34,516 nt of DNA, taken from contig JBKQIP010000193.1 of assembly GCA_052148295.1 (NCBI GenBank), positions 1-34,516 on the forward strand. Direction: 5' to 3'. The stretch is from Bog-473 sp052148295. GTDB taxonomy: Bacteria > Actinomycetota > Acidimicrobiia > Acidimicrobiales > RAAP-2. A program made the translations under genes and the position numbers. Below, in pieces: positions 1 through 7,431 of this stretch. Under the pieces are notes generated by a model that was not told where the DNA came from, did not search any database, and worked only from the letters and a program-made list of their open reading frames with translations. The stretch's first letter is position 1, and every line of letters begins with the position of its first letter.

Positions 1-35
1 GACGGTCACCTGAGTACCTCACCCGCTCCATGCGT

Positions 36-266
36 CTAGCAGGATGCGGTGGTGTTCAGATTGCCGACACAGCTGTTGGCGGTGCTGAACAACTTGGCGA
101 TGCCATTGCCCAGCAGCGACACGGAGACCACGGCCACGACGGCGATCAGGCCGACCAGGAGGGCGTACTCCACCATGGAGGCGCCCCGTTCGGTCCGGGC
201 CCGCAGCAGCATGGTGCGGTGCAGACCGCGGATCGTCACAAATGCATGCACGAACAGTTCCGTCAT
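36..266 (-). CDS. flp: Flp-type pilin (copy 1)
   Basis: A 76-residue precursor of the major Flp/Tad pilus subunit. After a basic leader (LLRARTERG) comes a class IVb prepilin site, G|ASMVEYALL, with the expected Glu at +5 and Tyr at +6. A hydrophobic helix and a short polar tail follow, the tail carrying two cysteines. The prepilin peptidase at 10278-10952 would cleave after the Gly, and the TadA/B/C machinery would polymerise it. I chose the ATG at 266 over the GTG eight codons upstream because GAGAGGGG lies just before it, and the same arrangement precedes the second pilin. A 27-bp regulatory element lies 86 nt upstream. It is a paralogue of the pilin at 616-852: N-terminal two thirds very similar, tails divergent. 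Identification is very secure from the signal. Confidence 0.93.
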   Translation of the reverse strand: MTELFVHAFVTIRGLHRTMLLRARTERGASMVEYALLVGLIAVVAVVSVSLLGNGIAKLFSTANSCVGNLNTTASC

Positions 267-352
267 TGTCCATCCCCTCTCTCGCTCCACGGATCGGCAT
301 GTCGCCCGGCCCGTGTGCTCTCCAACGCCAGTGTCACGGATGGGGGCTCACC

Positions 353-379
353 GATCCATAGGCTTTTCGGACCATTTGC
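353..379 (-). promoter_or_regulatory. Conserved tad element, copy A (upstream of pilin 1)
   Basis: Read leftward, its core is AATGGTCCGAAAAGCCTATG. The whole 27 bp is identical to copy B at 941-967, although the rest of the two leaders differs. The ends ATGGTC and GCCTAT form an imperfect inverted repeat around CGAAAA. The TATGGA inside could serve as a -10 hexamer. It lies 86 nt before the pilin 1 ATG. Whether it works as DNA operator, promoter or RNA element is inference. Confidence 0.7.
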
Positions 380-484
380 CGGAGGGCTGGGCGAAGACGG
401 CATGAGCCGGCCGCCGGTCGAGCGCCCGTTGGCTCGCTGGTGGGCCGCCCACGCCACTCCCCCGTTCGCACCGCCTCCGCACGC

Positions 485-526
485 GACGGTTGGGCTGAGT
501 CGGAGCACCGATCCAGCCCAACCGTC
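485..526 (-). terminator. Strong hairpin downstream of pilin 2, probable terminator
   Basis: A perfect 13-bp inverted repeat: GACGGTTGGGCTG at 485-497 pairs with 514-526. The 16-nt loop can itself form a 4-bp TCGG/CCGA stem. It begins about 90 nt after the pilin 2 stop and lies before the pilin 1 promoter element, where a terminator separating two transcription units belongs. No U-tract follows, which is common in actinobacterial terminators. It could instead stabilise the 3' end of the abundant pilin mRNA. Confidence 0.55.
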
Positions 527-615
527 TTCACCTTGGGGGAGGGGGGGAATCTTCCCTCAAAGAGATACTTGCTGCGCGATGCCGGCGATCACGTCGCCGC
601 GCGCATGGTCGCGCC

Positions 616-852
616 CTACGAACAGGCCGCGGAACCTGCCGATGCGTTCGACACGCAGGTGTTGGCCGTGGTGAACAGGTTCGAGATACTCGTGCCCAGC
701 AGGCCCACCGCAACCACACAGACGATGGCGATCAGGCCGACCAGCAGCGCGTACTCCACCATGGAGGCGCCCCGCTCCGTCCGGGCCCGCAGCAGCATGG
801 TGCTGTGAAGGCTGCGAACCGTGTAGAACGCTTGCACAAACATTTCCGTCAT
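616..852 (-). CDS. flp: Flp-type pilin (copy 2)
   Basis: A 78-residue Flp pilin precursor with the same class IVb site as copy 1 (RTERG|ASMVEYALLVG: Glu +5, Tyr +6), one hydrophobic helix and a Ser/Ala-rich tail with two cysteines. The ATG at 852 is preceded by GAGAGGGG, exactly as for copy 1. It has its own copy of the 27-bp tad element 88 nt upstream and a strong hairpin downstream, so it is probably expressed as its own unit. The core is nearly identical to copy 1, while tail residues and several helix positions differ (for example a Cys in the helix). The pair could therefore be major and minor subunits or a simple dosage duplication; the sequence does not say which. Confidence 0.93.
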   Translation of the reverse strand: MTEMFVQAFYTVRSLHSTMLLRARTERGASMVEYALLVGLIAIVCVVAVGLLGTSISNLFTTANTCVSNASAGSAACS

Positions 853-940
853 GTTGCATCCCCTCTCTCGTGCAACCGGCGGGAGTGCTACCCGACCCGA
901 TTGCTCTCTCCACTGCCAGTCTCAGGGAACGGGGCCTTCT

Positions 941-967
941 GATCCATAGGCTTTTCGGACCATTTGC
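941..967 (-). promoter_or_regulatory. Conserved tad element, copy B (upstream of pilin 2)
   Basis: 27 bp identical to copy A (353-379), in the same leftward orientation and at nearly the same distance (88 nt) from its pilin start. It fills most of the gap between the luxR stop at 998 and the pilin 2 leader. Confidence 0.7.
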
Positions 968-997
968 GGGGGCCGAGTCGGCAGCGACGGGGAACGG

Positions 998-1495
998 TTA
1001 TTCGATATTGACCAGGCCCATTACGACCGCCCGCACGAGTGCCTGGGTACGGTTCGTCACGTCGAGCTTCTGGAAGATGGCGGCCAGGTGGTTCTTGGCC
1101 GTCTTGGGGCTGATGTAGAGGCGCTGGGAGATTTCACCGTTGGTGGCTCCTTCGGCCAGGAGCTGCAGCACTTCGAGCTCGCGTTGGGTCAGCGACCATG
1201 GACCGTAATCGCGGATCTCGCTGCGGGAAGAGCCATGGGCCAATCCACCGCGTCTGGTCGTCGCAGGGGGACCGGTCTCCCGCACCGGATCCCCGTGGCG
1301 CTCACCACCCGAGGTCTGACCGGCGTCCTCGCCGCCGGCCCCATCCCCGTCGGCGCCGCTGGCCACTCGGCAATGTGGGCTGGCCACCGACACCCGGGCG
1401 TAGTACGACCACATCGGGCGGACCGGCCTCCGCAGGCTCGGGAGGTCACGTGACGACGCGCAGCTCCAGAGTATGGACGTTCCCGCATTGCTCAT
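998..1495 (-). CDS. LuxR-type HTH transcriptional regulator
   Basis: A 165-residue protein with a typical LuxR/NarL/FixJ DNA-binding domain at about residues 101-162 (LTQRELEVLQLLAEGATN, then ISPKTAKNHLAAIFQKLDV). Residues 1-100 are low-complexity, rich in Gly, Arg and Ser, and match no receiver, autoinducer or kinase domain I recognise, so it looks like a stand-alone DNA-binding protein. The ATG at 1495 was chosen for the GGAGGGGGG immediately upstream; longer in-frame extensions lack this. It sits between tadC and the pilin genes on the same strand, 188 nt after tadC, with its own candidate promoter. It is the obvious candidate to read the dyad-like 27-bp tad elements, but that link is inference. 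Confidence 0.85.
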   Translation of the reverse strand: MSNAGTSILWSCASSRDLPSLRRPVRPMWSYYARVSVASPHCRVASGADGDGAGGEDAGQTSGGERHGDPVRETGPPATTRRGGLAHGSSRSEIRDYGPWSLTQRELEVLQLLAEGATNGEISQRLYISPKTAKNHLAAIFQKLDVTNRTQALVRAVVMGLVNIE

Positions 1496-1574
1496 GATCC
1501 CCCCTCCCACGACATCGTCCGTGGCCAGTGACGCCAAGTCCCCTCCCGCCCCACCGGGCGAGATCCTCATGGAA

Positions 1575-1602
1575 ATTCTACCCCTCCCACCAGCGGGAAC
1601 AA
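1575..1602 (-). promoter_or_regulatory. Candidate promoter of the luxR-type gene
   Basis: Reading leftward: TTGTTC (1602-1597), a 16-nt spacer, then TAGAAT (1580-1575). This is a fair match to a primary-sigma promoter and would give a leader of about 70 nt. It implies the regulator can be transcribed separately from the cpaB-tadC operon. Confidence 0.4.
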
Positions 1603-1683
1603 AGCGGGGGCGGCGCTGCACCCGTTTTGCGACCGCTTGGCCACCGTCCCTTCCTCACCACCCGCGGCCGGCATCGTCGGCTC

Positions 1684-2613
1684 TCAACCCAGCGCGTGCT
1701 TGATCGGGCCCACCAACGGTCCGAGGACCACGATGAGGATGGCCGGCAGGAAGCAGAAGGCCAAGGGAAAGAGGATCTTGACCGGCACCTTGGCGGCGCG
1801 TTCGCGGGCGCGCTGGCGCCGTTTGTCCCGCATCTCGTCCGCCTGTGCCTGGAGCACCCGCCCGATGGGGAGCCCGAGCAGGTCCGCCTGCGACAGCACC
1901 ACGGCGAACGTGACCAGGTCATCGATGTCGGTGCGGAGCTTGAGGTTATCGAGCGCATCGTGCCGGGAAAGGCCCAGCTCCATCTCGCGCAAGGTGAGCT
2001 GAAGCTCATCGCACAGGGCCGAGTCGAAGTGCGCGCACGATACCTGCATGGCCTGCTCGAGGCCGAGCCCGGCGGCGACGGAGATCGTCATGAGATCCAA
2101 CACGTCGGGCAGGTCGTTGGTGATCTGGTCCCGACGATTCGAGATGCGCGACCGCAGCCACATGGCCGGCCCCAACGCTCCGGCCAGCGGGAGGAAGAAC
2201 AGAAGGCAGAGGCCGACCTTGATGTTCACCAGGCCGGTGGCGATGGCGGACAGGCCGATGGCGGCGCCGATCAGCACGGAGGAGACCTGCAGCGCCGCGA
2301 ACTCCTCGGCACGCACCGACCCCGTCAGACCGGCCTTGAGCAGATCGGCGTGCACGCGGTCGATGTCCCGCGAGGGGTACAGCCGCGACAGGGAGTGGCG
2401 GATCCGCCGCGCCGTCGGTCCGAACAGGCGGTCGACCAGCGGCGTGTGCACCCGGTCCGGCATCACGGCGTGGTAGGTGTCGTGCTCGACCTCCTGCCCC
2501 AACGTGCGGATGAAATCGAGTTGACGCTGGGTCTCGTGGGACTTCCACGCCGCGAGGGCCACGCCGGCGACCCCGGCCACCATGAGGAGGACGGCCAGCA
2601 GTGCAGTGATCAT
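1684..2613 (-). CDS. tadC: TadC-like inner-membrane pilus assembly protein
   Basis: 309 residues of the GspF/T2SSF family: an N-terminal membrane helix (MITALLAVLLMVAGVAG), a second hydrophobic stretch near residues 90-125, a cytoplasmic helical F domain (DLPDVLDLMTISVAAGLGLEQ) and a C-terminal hydrophobic hairpin (ILFPLAFCFLPAILIVVLGP). With TadB it forms the membrane platform on which the TadA ATPase acts. The ATG at 2613 follows GAAGGAG and lies 17 nt after the tadB stop, so it is the last gene of the cpaB-cpaE-cpaF-tadB-tadC operon. TadB and TadC belong to one family and are told apart here by gene order and length. Confidence 0.92.
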   Translation of the reverse strand: MITALLAVLLMVAGVAGVALAAWKSHETQRQLDFIRTLGQEVEHDTYHAVMPDRVHTPLVDRLFGPTARRIRHSLSRLYPSRDIDRVHADLLKAGLTGSVRAEEFAALQVSSVLIGAAIGLSAIATGLVNIKVGLCLLFFLPLAGALGPAMWLRSRISNRRDQITNDLPDVLDLMTISVAAGLGLEQAMQVSCAHFDSALCDELQLTLREMELGLSRHDALDNLKLRTDIDDLVTFAVVLSQADLLGLPIGRVLQAQADEMRDKRRQRARERAAKVPVKILFPLAFCFLPAILIVVLGPLVGPIKHALG

Positions 2614-2630
2614 GTCGATTCTCCTTCCCC

Positions 2631-3623
2631 TCAGACTTCGATGTTGACCATCTGCCGCACGATGGCGTACCCCAGGGCCATCAGGCCACCGGTGCCGATG
2701 AGGACGACGAGCCCGACCCCGTGGAACATCGGCTGGAGGTATTTCGGATCGAGCAGCGAGATGGCGACGAGCAGGAAGATGGGGAGGGCGAAGAGCACAT
2801 AGCCGGAGATCCGGCCCTCGGCGGAGAGCGTCCGCACCTCGCGGCGCACCTCCTGGCGCGTGCGCATGAAGTCGGCCAGCGTGTGCAGGATGGGGGCCAG
2901 CCGTCCACCCGTCGACTGCTGGATCCGCACCGCTTCCACCGCCCACTTCAGATCCTCGACGCCGGCGCGATCGGCCATGTTCTGCAACGCCACCACCAGG
3001 TCGGCACCCAACGTCACCTCGGCCATGACGCGGTCGAACTCGACCGAGAGGGGGGGGCGGGCGTCGTGGCGGTACATGTCGATCGCCCGTTGAAACGTCT
3101 GACCGCCCTCCACCGACGCCGCCATCAGCGAGAGGGCGTCGGGGAGCTGTTCCTCGATGATCTGCGACCGCTTTTGGCTGCGCCACATGGGCAGGCGCCA
3201 GGCCACGATCGCCACCAGGGCCAATCCGGCGATCCCGACCACCGGGAGGCCCGAGAGGAACCCCAAGGCACCTCCGATGACGATGGCGGCGGCGAGCACC
3301 ATGACCAGGTACTCGCCGGACCGGAACGGGATGTCGGCCCGCTCCAGCCGCTGCTCCAGGGTGCCCCGCGTGTCGAGGCGCCCCATGGCCTGGCCGAGAC
3401 GCACGGTGAGGGCGGACGTCTCGTTGCGTGGAGGTGCCTCGGAGGCCACCTCGACCGGTACCCGCGCCTGCCCCATGGTGTCATCGAGGATGGCGGCCAG
3501 GGACCGTTGCCGGCTCCTCACCCGCAGGAGCAGGGCGACGACCACCAGCGAGAGTCCCCCACCGATGAGCAGGGCGGCCAACCCTGCGTGCAGCTCGTAC
3601 TGGGCCACGGCGACCATGGGCAT
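2631..3623 (-). CDS. tadB: TadB-like inner-membrane pilus assembly protein
   Basis: 330 residues of the GspF/T2SSF family. An N-terminal membrane helix (about residues 15-35) is followed by a cytoplasmic linker, a membrane pair near residues 105-145, the F domain (EEQLPDALSLMAASVEGGQ... then QQSTGGRLAPILHTLADFM) and two C-terminal membrane segments. It is a core platform protein of the Flp pilus machine, partnering TadC and the TadA ATPase. The ATG at 3623 lies 5 nt after the cpaF stop with GGGAGG ahead of it, so translation is probably coupled. A second Met two codons on is possible but less well placed. Confidence 0.92.
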   Translation of the reverse strand: MPMVAVAQYELHAGLAALLIGGGLSLVVVALLLRVRSRQRSLAAILDDTMGQARVPVEVASEAPPRNETSALTVRLGQAMGRLDTRGTLEQRLERADIPFRSGEYLVMVLAAAIVIGGALGFLSGLPVVGIAGLALVAIVAWRLPMWRSQKRSQIIEEQLPDALSLMAASVEGGQTFQRAIDMYRHDARPPLSVEFDRVMAEVTLGADLVVALQNMADRAGVEDLKWAVEAVRIQQSTGGRLAPILHTLADFMRTRQEVRREVRTLSAEGRISGYVLFALPIFLLVAISLLDPKYLQPMFHGVGLVVLIGTGGLMALGYAIVRQMVNIEV

Positions 3624-3628
3624 GTTGC

Positions 3629-5134
3629 TCACCTCCCGTTGTGGCGGCGCTGGGAGAGGATCTCGTACAGCTCGTCGGACGGCGGCTCGACTCGACCCGG
3701 TCGGGCCGGGCGCCCCGGGCGCTCGTGGCGCGGTCCCGACGACGCCGCCCGGAAGGAATCGCCATCGGACCGGAAGAGGGCGGTGGGGACTTCCACCCCG
3801 TTGGCCAGGAGCTCGTCCAACACCTTGGGCCGCAGGCCGGTCGGCACGAGCCGCCCCGCTCCTTCGGTTGCGCCCACCCGATGGAAGATGTCCTGCAGCA
3901 GCACGGTGTCTCCCTCCATGCCCTGTATCTCGGTGATGGACGAGATCACGCGGCTCCCGTCGGCGGTGCGCTGGAGTTGGAGGATGATGCCCACGGCCAG
4001 GGTGATCTGCTCGCGGACGGCACGTTGCGGCAGCTCGACACCCCCCATCAGCACCATCGTCTCGAGCCGGGACAGCACCTCGCGCGGGCTGTTGGCGTGG
4101 ACCGTCGTCATCGACCCGGGGTGGCCGGTGTTCATGGCCTGGAGCATGTCCAGCGTCTCGGCGCCGCGGCACTCTCCGACGATGATCCGGTCCGGCCGCA
4201 TCCGCAGAGAGTTGCGCACGAGATCGCGGATCCTCACCTCGCCGCTGCCTTCGGCGTTGGCCGGCCGTGCCTCGAGCGTGATGGTGTGCTTGAGCTGAGG
4301 CTGCAGTTCCGCCGACTCCTCAATGGTGATCAGTCGCTCGTCTTCGGGAATGAAGTCCGACAGGACGTTCAGCATCGTGGTCTTCCCGGTGGCGGTCCCA
4401 CCGACCACGACGATGCTGATCTTGCCCCGCACACACGCTTCGAGGAACACTGCGGCGTCCATGGTGGCCGTGCCCAGCGCGATCATGTCGTGCATCCGCA
4501 AGGGACGCTCCGGGAACTTCCTGATCGTGAGCACGGGGGCCTTGACGGCCAGCGGGGGGACGATGGCGTTGATGCGTGATCCATCGGCCAGCCGCGCGTC
4601 GACCATGGGCGAGGACTCGTCGACCCGCCGGCCGACCGCGGCCACCATACGCTCGATGATGCGGCGATACTGGTGGGGAGACGTGAACACGACGTCGGTG
4701 TGCTCGATCACCCCGTTGCGCTCGAGCCAGATATCGTCGTAGGCGTTGCACATGATCTCGGTGATGGAATCGTCCGAGAGGAGGACCTCGAGCGGACCGT
4801 AGCCGAGCGAGTCCTCGAGCATCTCATCGACGAATCGCTGCCGCTCGATCGGTGAGATGCCGATGTCCTCACGCTCGAGGATCTCATTGACGGTGGCGCG
4901 CACCTTGGCCCGGAGCTCGTCGGGAGGAAGGTCCGCGGCGTCGGGCGCCACGTCGGCCAACACCAGCTGCTGGACCCGGCGCTTGGAGTGCGTCCACGCC
5001 TCGTCGTTCGTGGCGCGTTCGCTGGCGCGGCGCGCCCGCCGCGGGGAGGGGCCGAGGATCCTCTCACTCTCGGGGGACACGCCTTCCTCTTCCCCGCCGT
5101 CGCCGGCGGCGGCGAGCTTCTCGGTCAGGTTCAT
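3629..5134 (-). CDS. cpaF: CpaF/TadA pilus assembly ATPase
   Basis: 501-residue secretion ATPase that powers Flp pilus assembly at the cytoplasmic face. Residues 1-50 form a charged, variable leader. Residues 60-200 hold the N-terminal domain typical of CpaF (SLGYGPLEVLLSDDSITEIM). The RecA-like core has Walker A GGTATGKTT at about 245-253, the acidic box around ITIEESAEL, Walker B RIIVGECRG at about 316-324 and a His box GHPGSMTTVHANSP at about 337-350. The ATG at 5134 overlaps the cpaE stop as ATGA; the longer frame from 5182 would overlap cpaE by about 50 nt for no reason. All active-site motifs are intact. Confidence 0.96.
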   Translation of the reverse strand: MNLTEKLAAAGDGGEEEGVSPESERILGPSPRRARRASERATNDEAWTHSKRRVQQLVLADVAPDAADLPPDELRAKVRATVNEILEREDIGISPIERQRFVDEMLEDSLGYGPLEVLLSDDSITEIMCNAYDDIWLERNGVIEHTDVVFTSPHQYRRIIERMVAAVGRRVDESSPMVDARLADGSRINAIVPPLAVKAPVLTIRKFPERPLRMHDMIALGTATMDAAVFLEACVRGKISIVVVGGTATGKTTMLNVLSDFIPEDERLITIEESAELQPQLKHTITLEARPANAEGSGEVRIRDLVRNSLRMRPDRIIVGECRGAETLDMLQAMNTGHPGSMTTVHANSPREVLSRLETMVLMGGVELPQRAVREQITLAVGIILQLQRTADGSRVISSITEIQGMEGDTVLLQDIFHRVGATEGAGRLVPTGLRPKVLDELLANGVEVPTALFRSDGDSFRAASSGPRHERPGRPARPGRVEPPSDELYEILSQRRHNGR

Positions 5135-6417
5135 CGCACTGCTCCATTCGACAGTTCGGGTACCCGGGGGGTCCGGTGCCAACGCACCAGTCGGCGGATC
5201 CCGGCGGGGGCGGGTTCAAGGGCCGGCGCCGCCATGGGCGTGATCTGCCCTCCCACGAGCTGCTGCATGCCCGAGGTCAGCTTCCGACCGATGTCGGAAT
5301 TGGCGGCGGACACCAGGGCCGGCTTGCCCTTGTTGATCGATCGGCTCACTTCCCTCGAGTACGGCAGGACCGACACGATGCGGTTGTCGAGGACCTCCTG
5401 CACGTCGGCGATGTTGATGCCGACGTCGTCCTCGACCTTGTTGAGGACGACGTCGATCGACTCGCTGTTGATGCGGAGCTTCTCGAGCGTGGTCAGGAAC
5501 ACGCGCATGTTGCGGATGCTGGGCAGATCGAGCGTCACCATGCAGAGCACCTTGGTGGAGTGGTCGAACGCGGCCAGCACCACCTCGGAGAGCTGGGCCG
5601 GGGTGTCCACCACGATGTAGTCGAAGCGCTTTCGCAGGGCTCCCATCACCTTGTAGACGTCCTTGGGGGCGATCATGTCGGCCTCGGCCGGGCTGAACGG
5701 TGCCGCCAGCACGGAGAACCCGAGCTCGTGCTCTTCGAGGTACTCCTCCACGTGCTTGTCCAGGTCGTCTTCGTCGATCGGCTCCCGGGACAACAGGTCG
5801 GAGATGGTGAAGCGTGGGCGCAGGTGCAGCGCCGTGGACACCTCTCCGAACTGGAGGTCGAGGTCGACCAGGCACACCCGCTGTCCGGTCTGGGCGGCCA
5901 GGAAGCAGGACAGATTGGTGGCATAGAAGGTCTTGCCGCAGCCGCCGCTGGACGACGCCACGGTGAAGACCTCGGCGGCGTGCGGGCGCTGGACCACCAT
6001 GCTCTGGGACACCACGGGCATCACGGAGTCGGTCGATGAATGCGACTGGTCCGCGATGTCAAAGGCGCGCTGCAACGCCACGGAGAGCTGCCGTTTGCTG
6101 GTCGGGTACTCCACCAGCTCCACTGCACCCGTACGCACGACATCGCTGAGGGAGGCCTTGGGCTTCGGCCCCAACGCCAGCACGATGGCCGGCAATGGAC
6201 CGGCGTCCCGCAGCTGGGCCAGGCGGGCCATGCCGGCGTGGCTGTCGAAGATCGGCCCGGCGATCAGGACGTCGAACGGTCCCGCCGCCTGGACCTCTTC
6301 CAACACGTCCGTCACGTTGGCGCTGGGGACCACCTGGTACCCCGGTCCGAGGGAGGCCTGCGTGGCTCGGCTCAGGGCCGGCGAGCGGGAGATGACGAGA
6401 GCTCGGCGGGCGATCAT
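5131..6417 (-). CDS. cpaE: CpaE/TadZ-like pilus localisation ATPase
   Basis: 428 residues. The N-terminal 120 resemble a response-regulator-type receiver fold (ALVISRSPALSRATQ at the start, then a VLIAGPIFDSHAG strand). From residue 150 there is a ParA/MinD-type ATPase domain with a deviant P-loop SSSGGCGKTFYATNL (about 155-169), switch region VDLDLQFGEVSTAL and VVDTPAQLSEVV (about 269-280). Family members mark the pole or site where the Tad machine is assembled. The ATG at 6417 overlaps the cpaB stop (ATGA), and its own stop overlaps the cpaF start the same way, so the three are translationally coupled. The proline-rich tail is poorly conserved. Confidence 0.93.
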   Translation of the reverse strand: MIARRALVISRSPALSRATQASLGPGYQVVPSANVTDVLEEVQAAGPFDVLIAGPIFDSHAGMARLAQLRDAGPLPAIVLALGPKPKASLSDVVRTGAVELVEYPTSKRQLSVALQRAFDIADQSHSSTDSVMPVVSQSMVVQRPHAAEVFTVASSSGGCGKTFYATNLSCFLAAQTGQRVCLVDLDLQFGEVSTALHLRPRFTISDLLSREPIDEDDLDKHVEEYLEEHELGFSVLAAPFSPAEADMIAPKDVYKVMGALRKRFDYIVVDTPAQLSEVVLAAFDHSTKVLCMVTLDLPSIRNMRVFLTTLEKLRINSESIDVVLNKVEDDVGINIADVQEVLDNRIVSVLPYSREVSRSINKGKPALVSAANSDIGRKLTSGMQQLVGGQITPMAAPALEPAPAGIRRLVRWHRTPRVPELSNGAVR

Positions 6418-7187
6418 GGCGCGACGCTGTACTGTCCGGTGCCGATGCACACCCCGGGGGGTGGAGGCGTGGCGCTCTTCTGGGACTGCACCACCGAGAG
6501 CGTCTCGTTCGCACTCATGAAGGCGATCTCCTGCGCCTGCGACGGGTAGACCGCGAGCAGGAGCGTCATGGAGAGCGGCACCGTGCGGCCGGCTGCGCTC
6601 GGGTGCGTGCCCAGGGCGGGAACGACGTTCGACACGTCCAGCACCTCGATGCCGGACATGACCAGCTGGGTGCAGGGGACCGGAAGTCCGGCCGACTGGG
6701 ACTGGTCGGAATTCTGACCCGCCGTGACCTTGGTGATGTTGGCGTACACGTCCACGTGACTTCCCGGCTGCAGGTACCCGGCCAACCCGGCGGCTCCCGT
6801 GGTCGTGATGGTGACCGCGTCCTGCCCCTTGGGCACCGAGATGGTCGTCGTGCTGGGGGTCAGCTGCGTGGCCTGGACGGCGTCCCCCTTCTTGACCGAG
6901 GTCGTCAACACCTCGTCGGTCAACCCGGCCAGGCTCGGGACGTCGGTCGTCAGGTATTTCTTCTGCGGGATCAGCTGGATCGCCACCAGTCCCTGGGCCA
7001 CCATGGCCTGGCCGGTGGTGCCGGCCGGAAGGTTGGTCGTGGCCACCACCACCGGCGTGTTCACCGGGTTGACCGTGGCCGACCCGTGATCCTTCGATCC
7101 GGCGACCACGGTGGCGTAGGCGATCCCTCCCCCCGCGATGAACAGCACCAGGCCGATGACGACCAGTACCAGCGTCTGCCGTTTCAC
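6414..7187 (-). CDS. cpaB: CpaB/RcpC-like SAF-domain pilus protein
   Basis: 257 residues: an N-terminal membrane anchor (LVLVVIGLVLFIAGGG), then a SAF domain (VVATTNLPAGTTGQAMVAQG to VKKGDAVQATQLTP) and an RcpC-type beta-rich half (GYLQPGSHVDVYANIT). In Gram-negatives this protein works with the outer-membrane secretin; none is encoded here, as expected for a monoderm, so it probably acts in the cell wall. The GTG start at 7187 is chosen because GGAGAGGGG precedes it, the same Shine-Dalgarno block used by both pilins; a nearby ATG is out of frame and stops at once. It is the first gene of the leftward operon, with a tad element 165 nt upstream. Confidence 0.9.
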   Translation of the reverse strand: MKRQTLVLVVIGLVLFIAGGGIAYATVVAGSKDHGSATVNPVNTPVVVATTNLPAGTTGQAMVAQGLVAIQLIPQKKYLTTDVPSLAGLTDEVLTTSVKKGDAVQATQLTPSTTTISVPKGQDAVTITTTGAAGLAGYLQPGSHVDVYANITKVTAGQNSDQSQSAGLPVPCTQLVMSGIEVLDVSNVVPALGTHPSAAGRTVPLSMTLLLAVYPSQAQEIAFMSANETLSVVQSQKSATPPPPGVCIGTGQYSVAP

Positions 7188-7352
7188 ACCAACATCCCCT
7201 CTCCGCACGAGGCTGCCGGCGCCGTACACCGCACCGTGCCGTCAGTCCCGTGTCCTCATCTGGGTGCGAGTGAGCAGATCACCAGTCCGCCCGTGACCGC
7301 TCGCTCGCCGTCCCGTTCCCTTTCGTTGGAGAGTAAGACCGCAACGCCCCTA

Positions 7353-7379
7353 CGTATATAGGCCCTTCGGACCATTCTT
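7353..7379 (-). promoter_or_regulatory. Conserved tad element, copy C (upstream of cpaB operon)
   Basis: Leftward reading gives AATGGTCCGAAGGGCCTATA. It matches copies A/B at every position of AATGGTCCGAA and GCCTAT. Here GGTCC-GAA-GGGCC could also pair as a small hairpin with one G-T pair. It lies 165 nt before the cpaB GTG. Confidence 0.65.
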
Positions 7380-7404
7380 GGTGGAAGCGCTCCTGGTCGC
7401 ACGC

Positions 7405-7431
7405 ACAAATGGGCCGTATTGCCTATGTACG
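7405..7431 (+). promoter_or_regulatory. Conserved tad element, copy D (upstream of tadE)
   Basis: Rightward reading gives CAAATGGGCCGTATTGCCTA followed by TG. CAAATGG, CCG and GCCTATG are shared with copies A and B, while the middle has diverged (TATT for AAAA). It lies 94 nt before the TadE-like GTG start, close to the 86-88 nt spacing seen at the pilins. Confidence 0.6.

Larger units (their letters stand above)
267..615. other. Intergenic region between the two pilin genes
   Basis: 349 bases with no convincing coding sequence. It holds the leader of pilin 1 (267-352), the conserved 27-bp tad element (353-379, acting leftward) and a long perfect inverted repeat (485-526) that probably ends the pilin 2 transcript. 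The open frames crossing it are shadows with no ribosome binding site or recognisable protein. Confidence 0.7.

Noticed and set aside
353..379. The tad element as a cyclic-di-GMP (GEMM) riboswitch
   Set aside because: The stretch CCGAAA...GCCTA recalls part of GEMM, but the second stem, tetraloop receptor and overall length are missing.
353..379. The tad element as a sigma-54 or WhiG/FliA promoter
   Set aside because: TGG and GC pairs are present but spacing does not fit TGGC-N8-TTGC, and the AAA to GCCTAT gap is too short for the WhiG/FliA type.
2417..2429. GGTCCGAACAGGC inside tadC, similar to the tad element
   Set aside because: It lacks the CCTAT arm and lies in conserved coding sequence.
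1528..4579. Long rightward open frames opposite tadC, tadB and cpaF (up to 525 codons)
   Set aside because: They mirror strongly conserved genes on the other strand, have Arg/Gly/His-rich shadow composition and no domain. High GC makes such antisense frames common.
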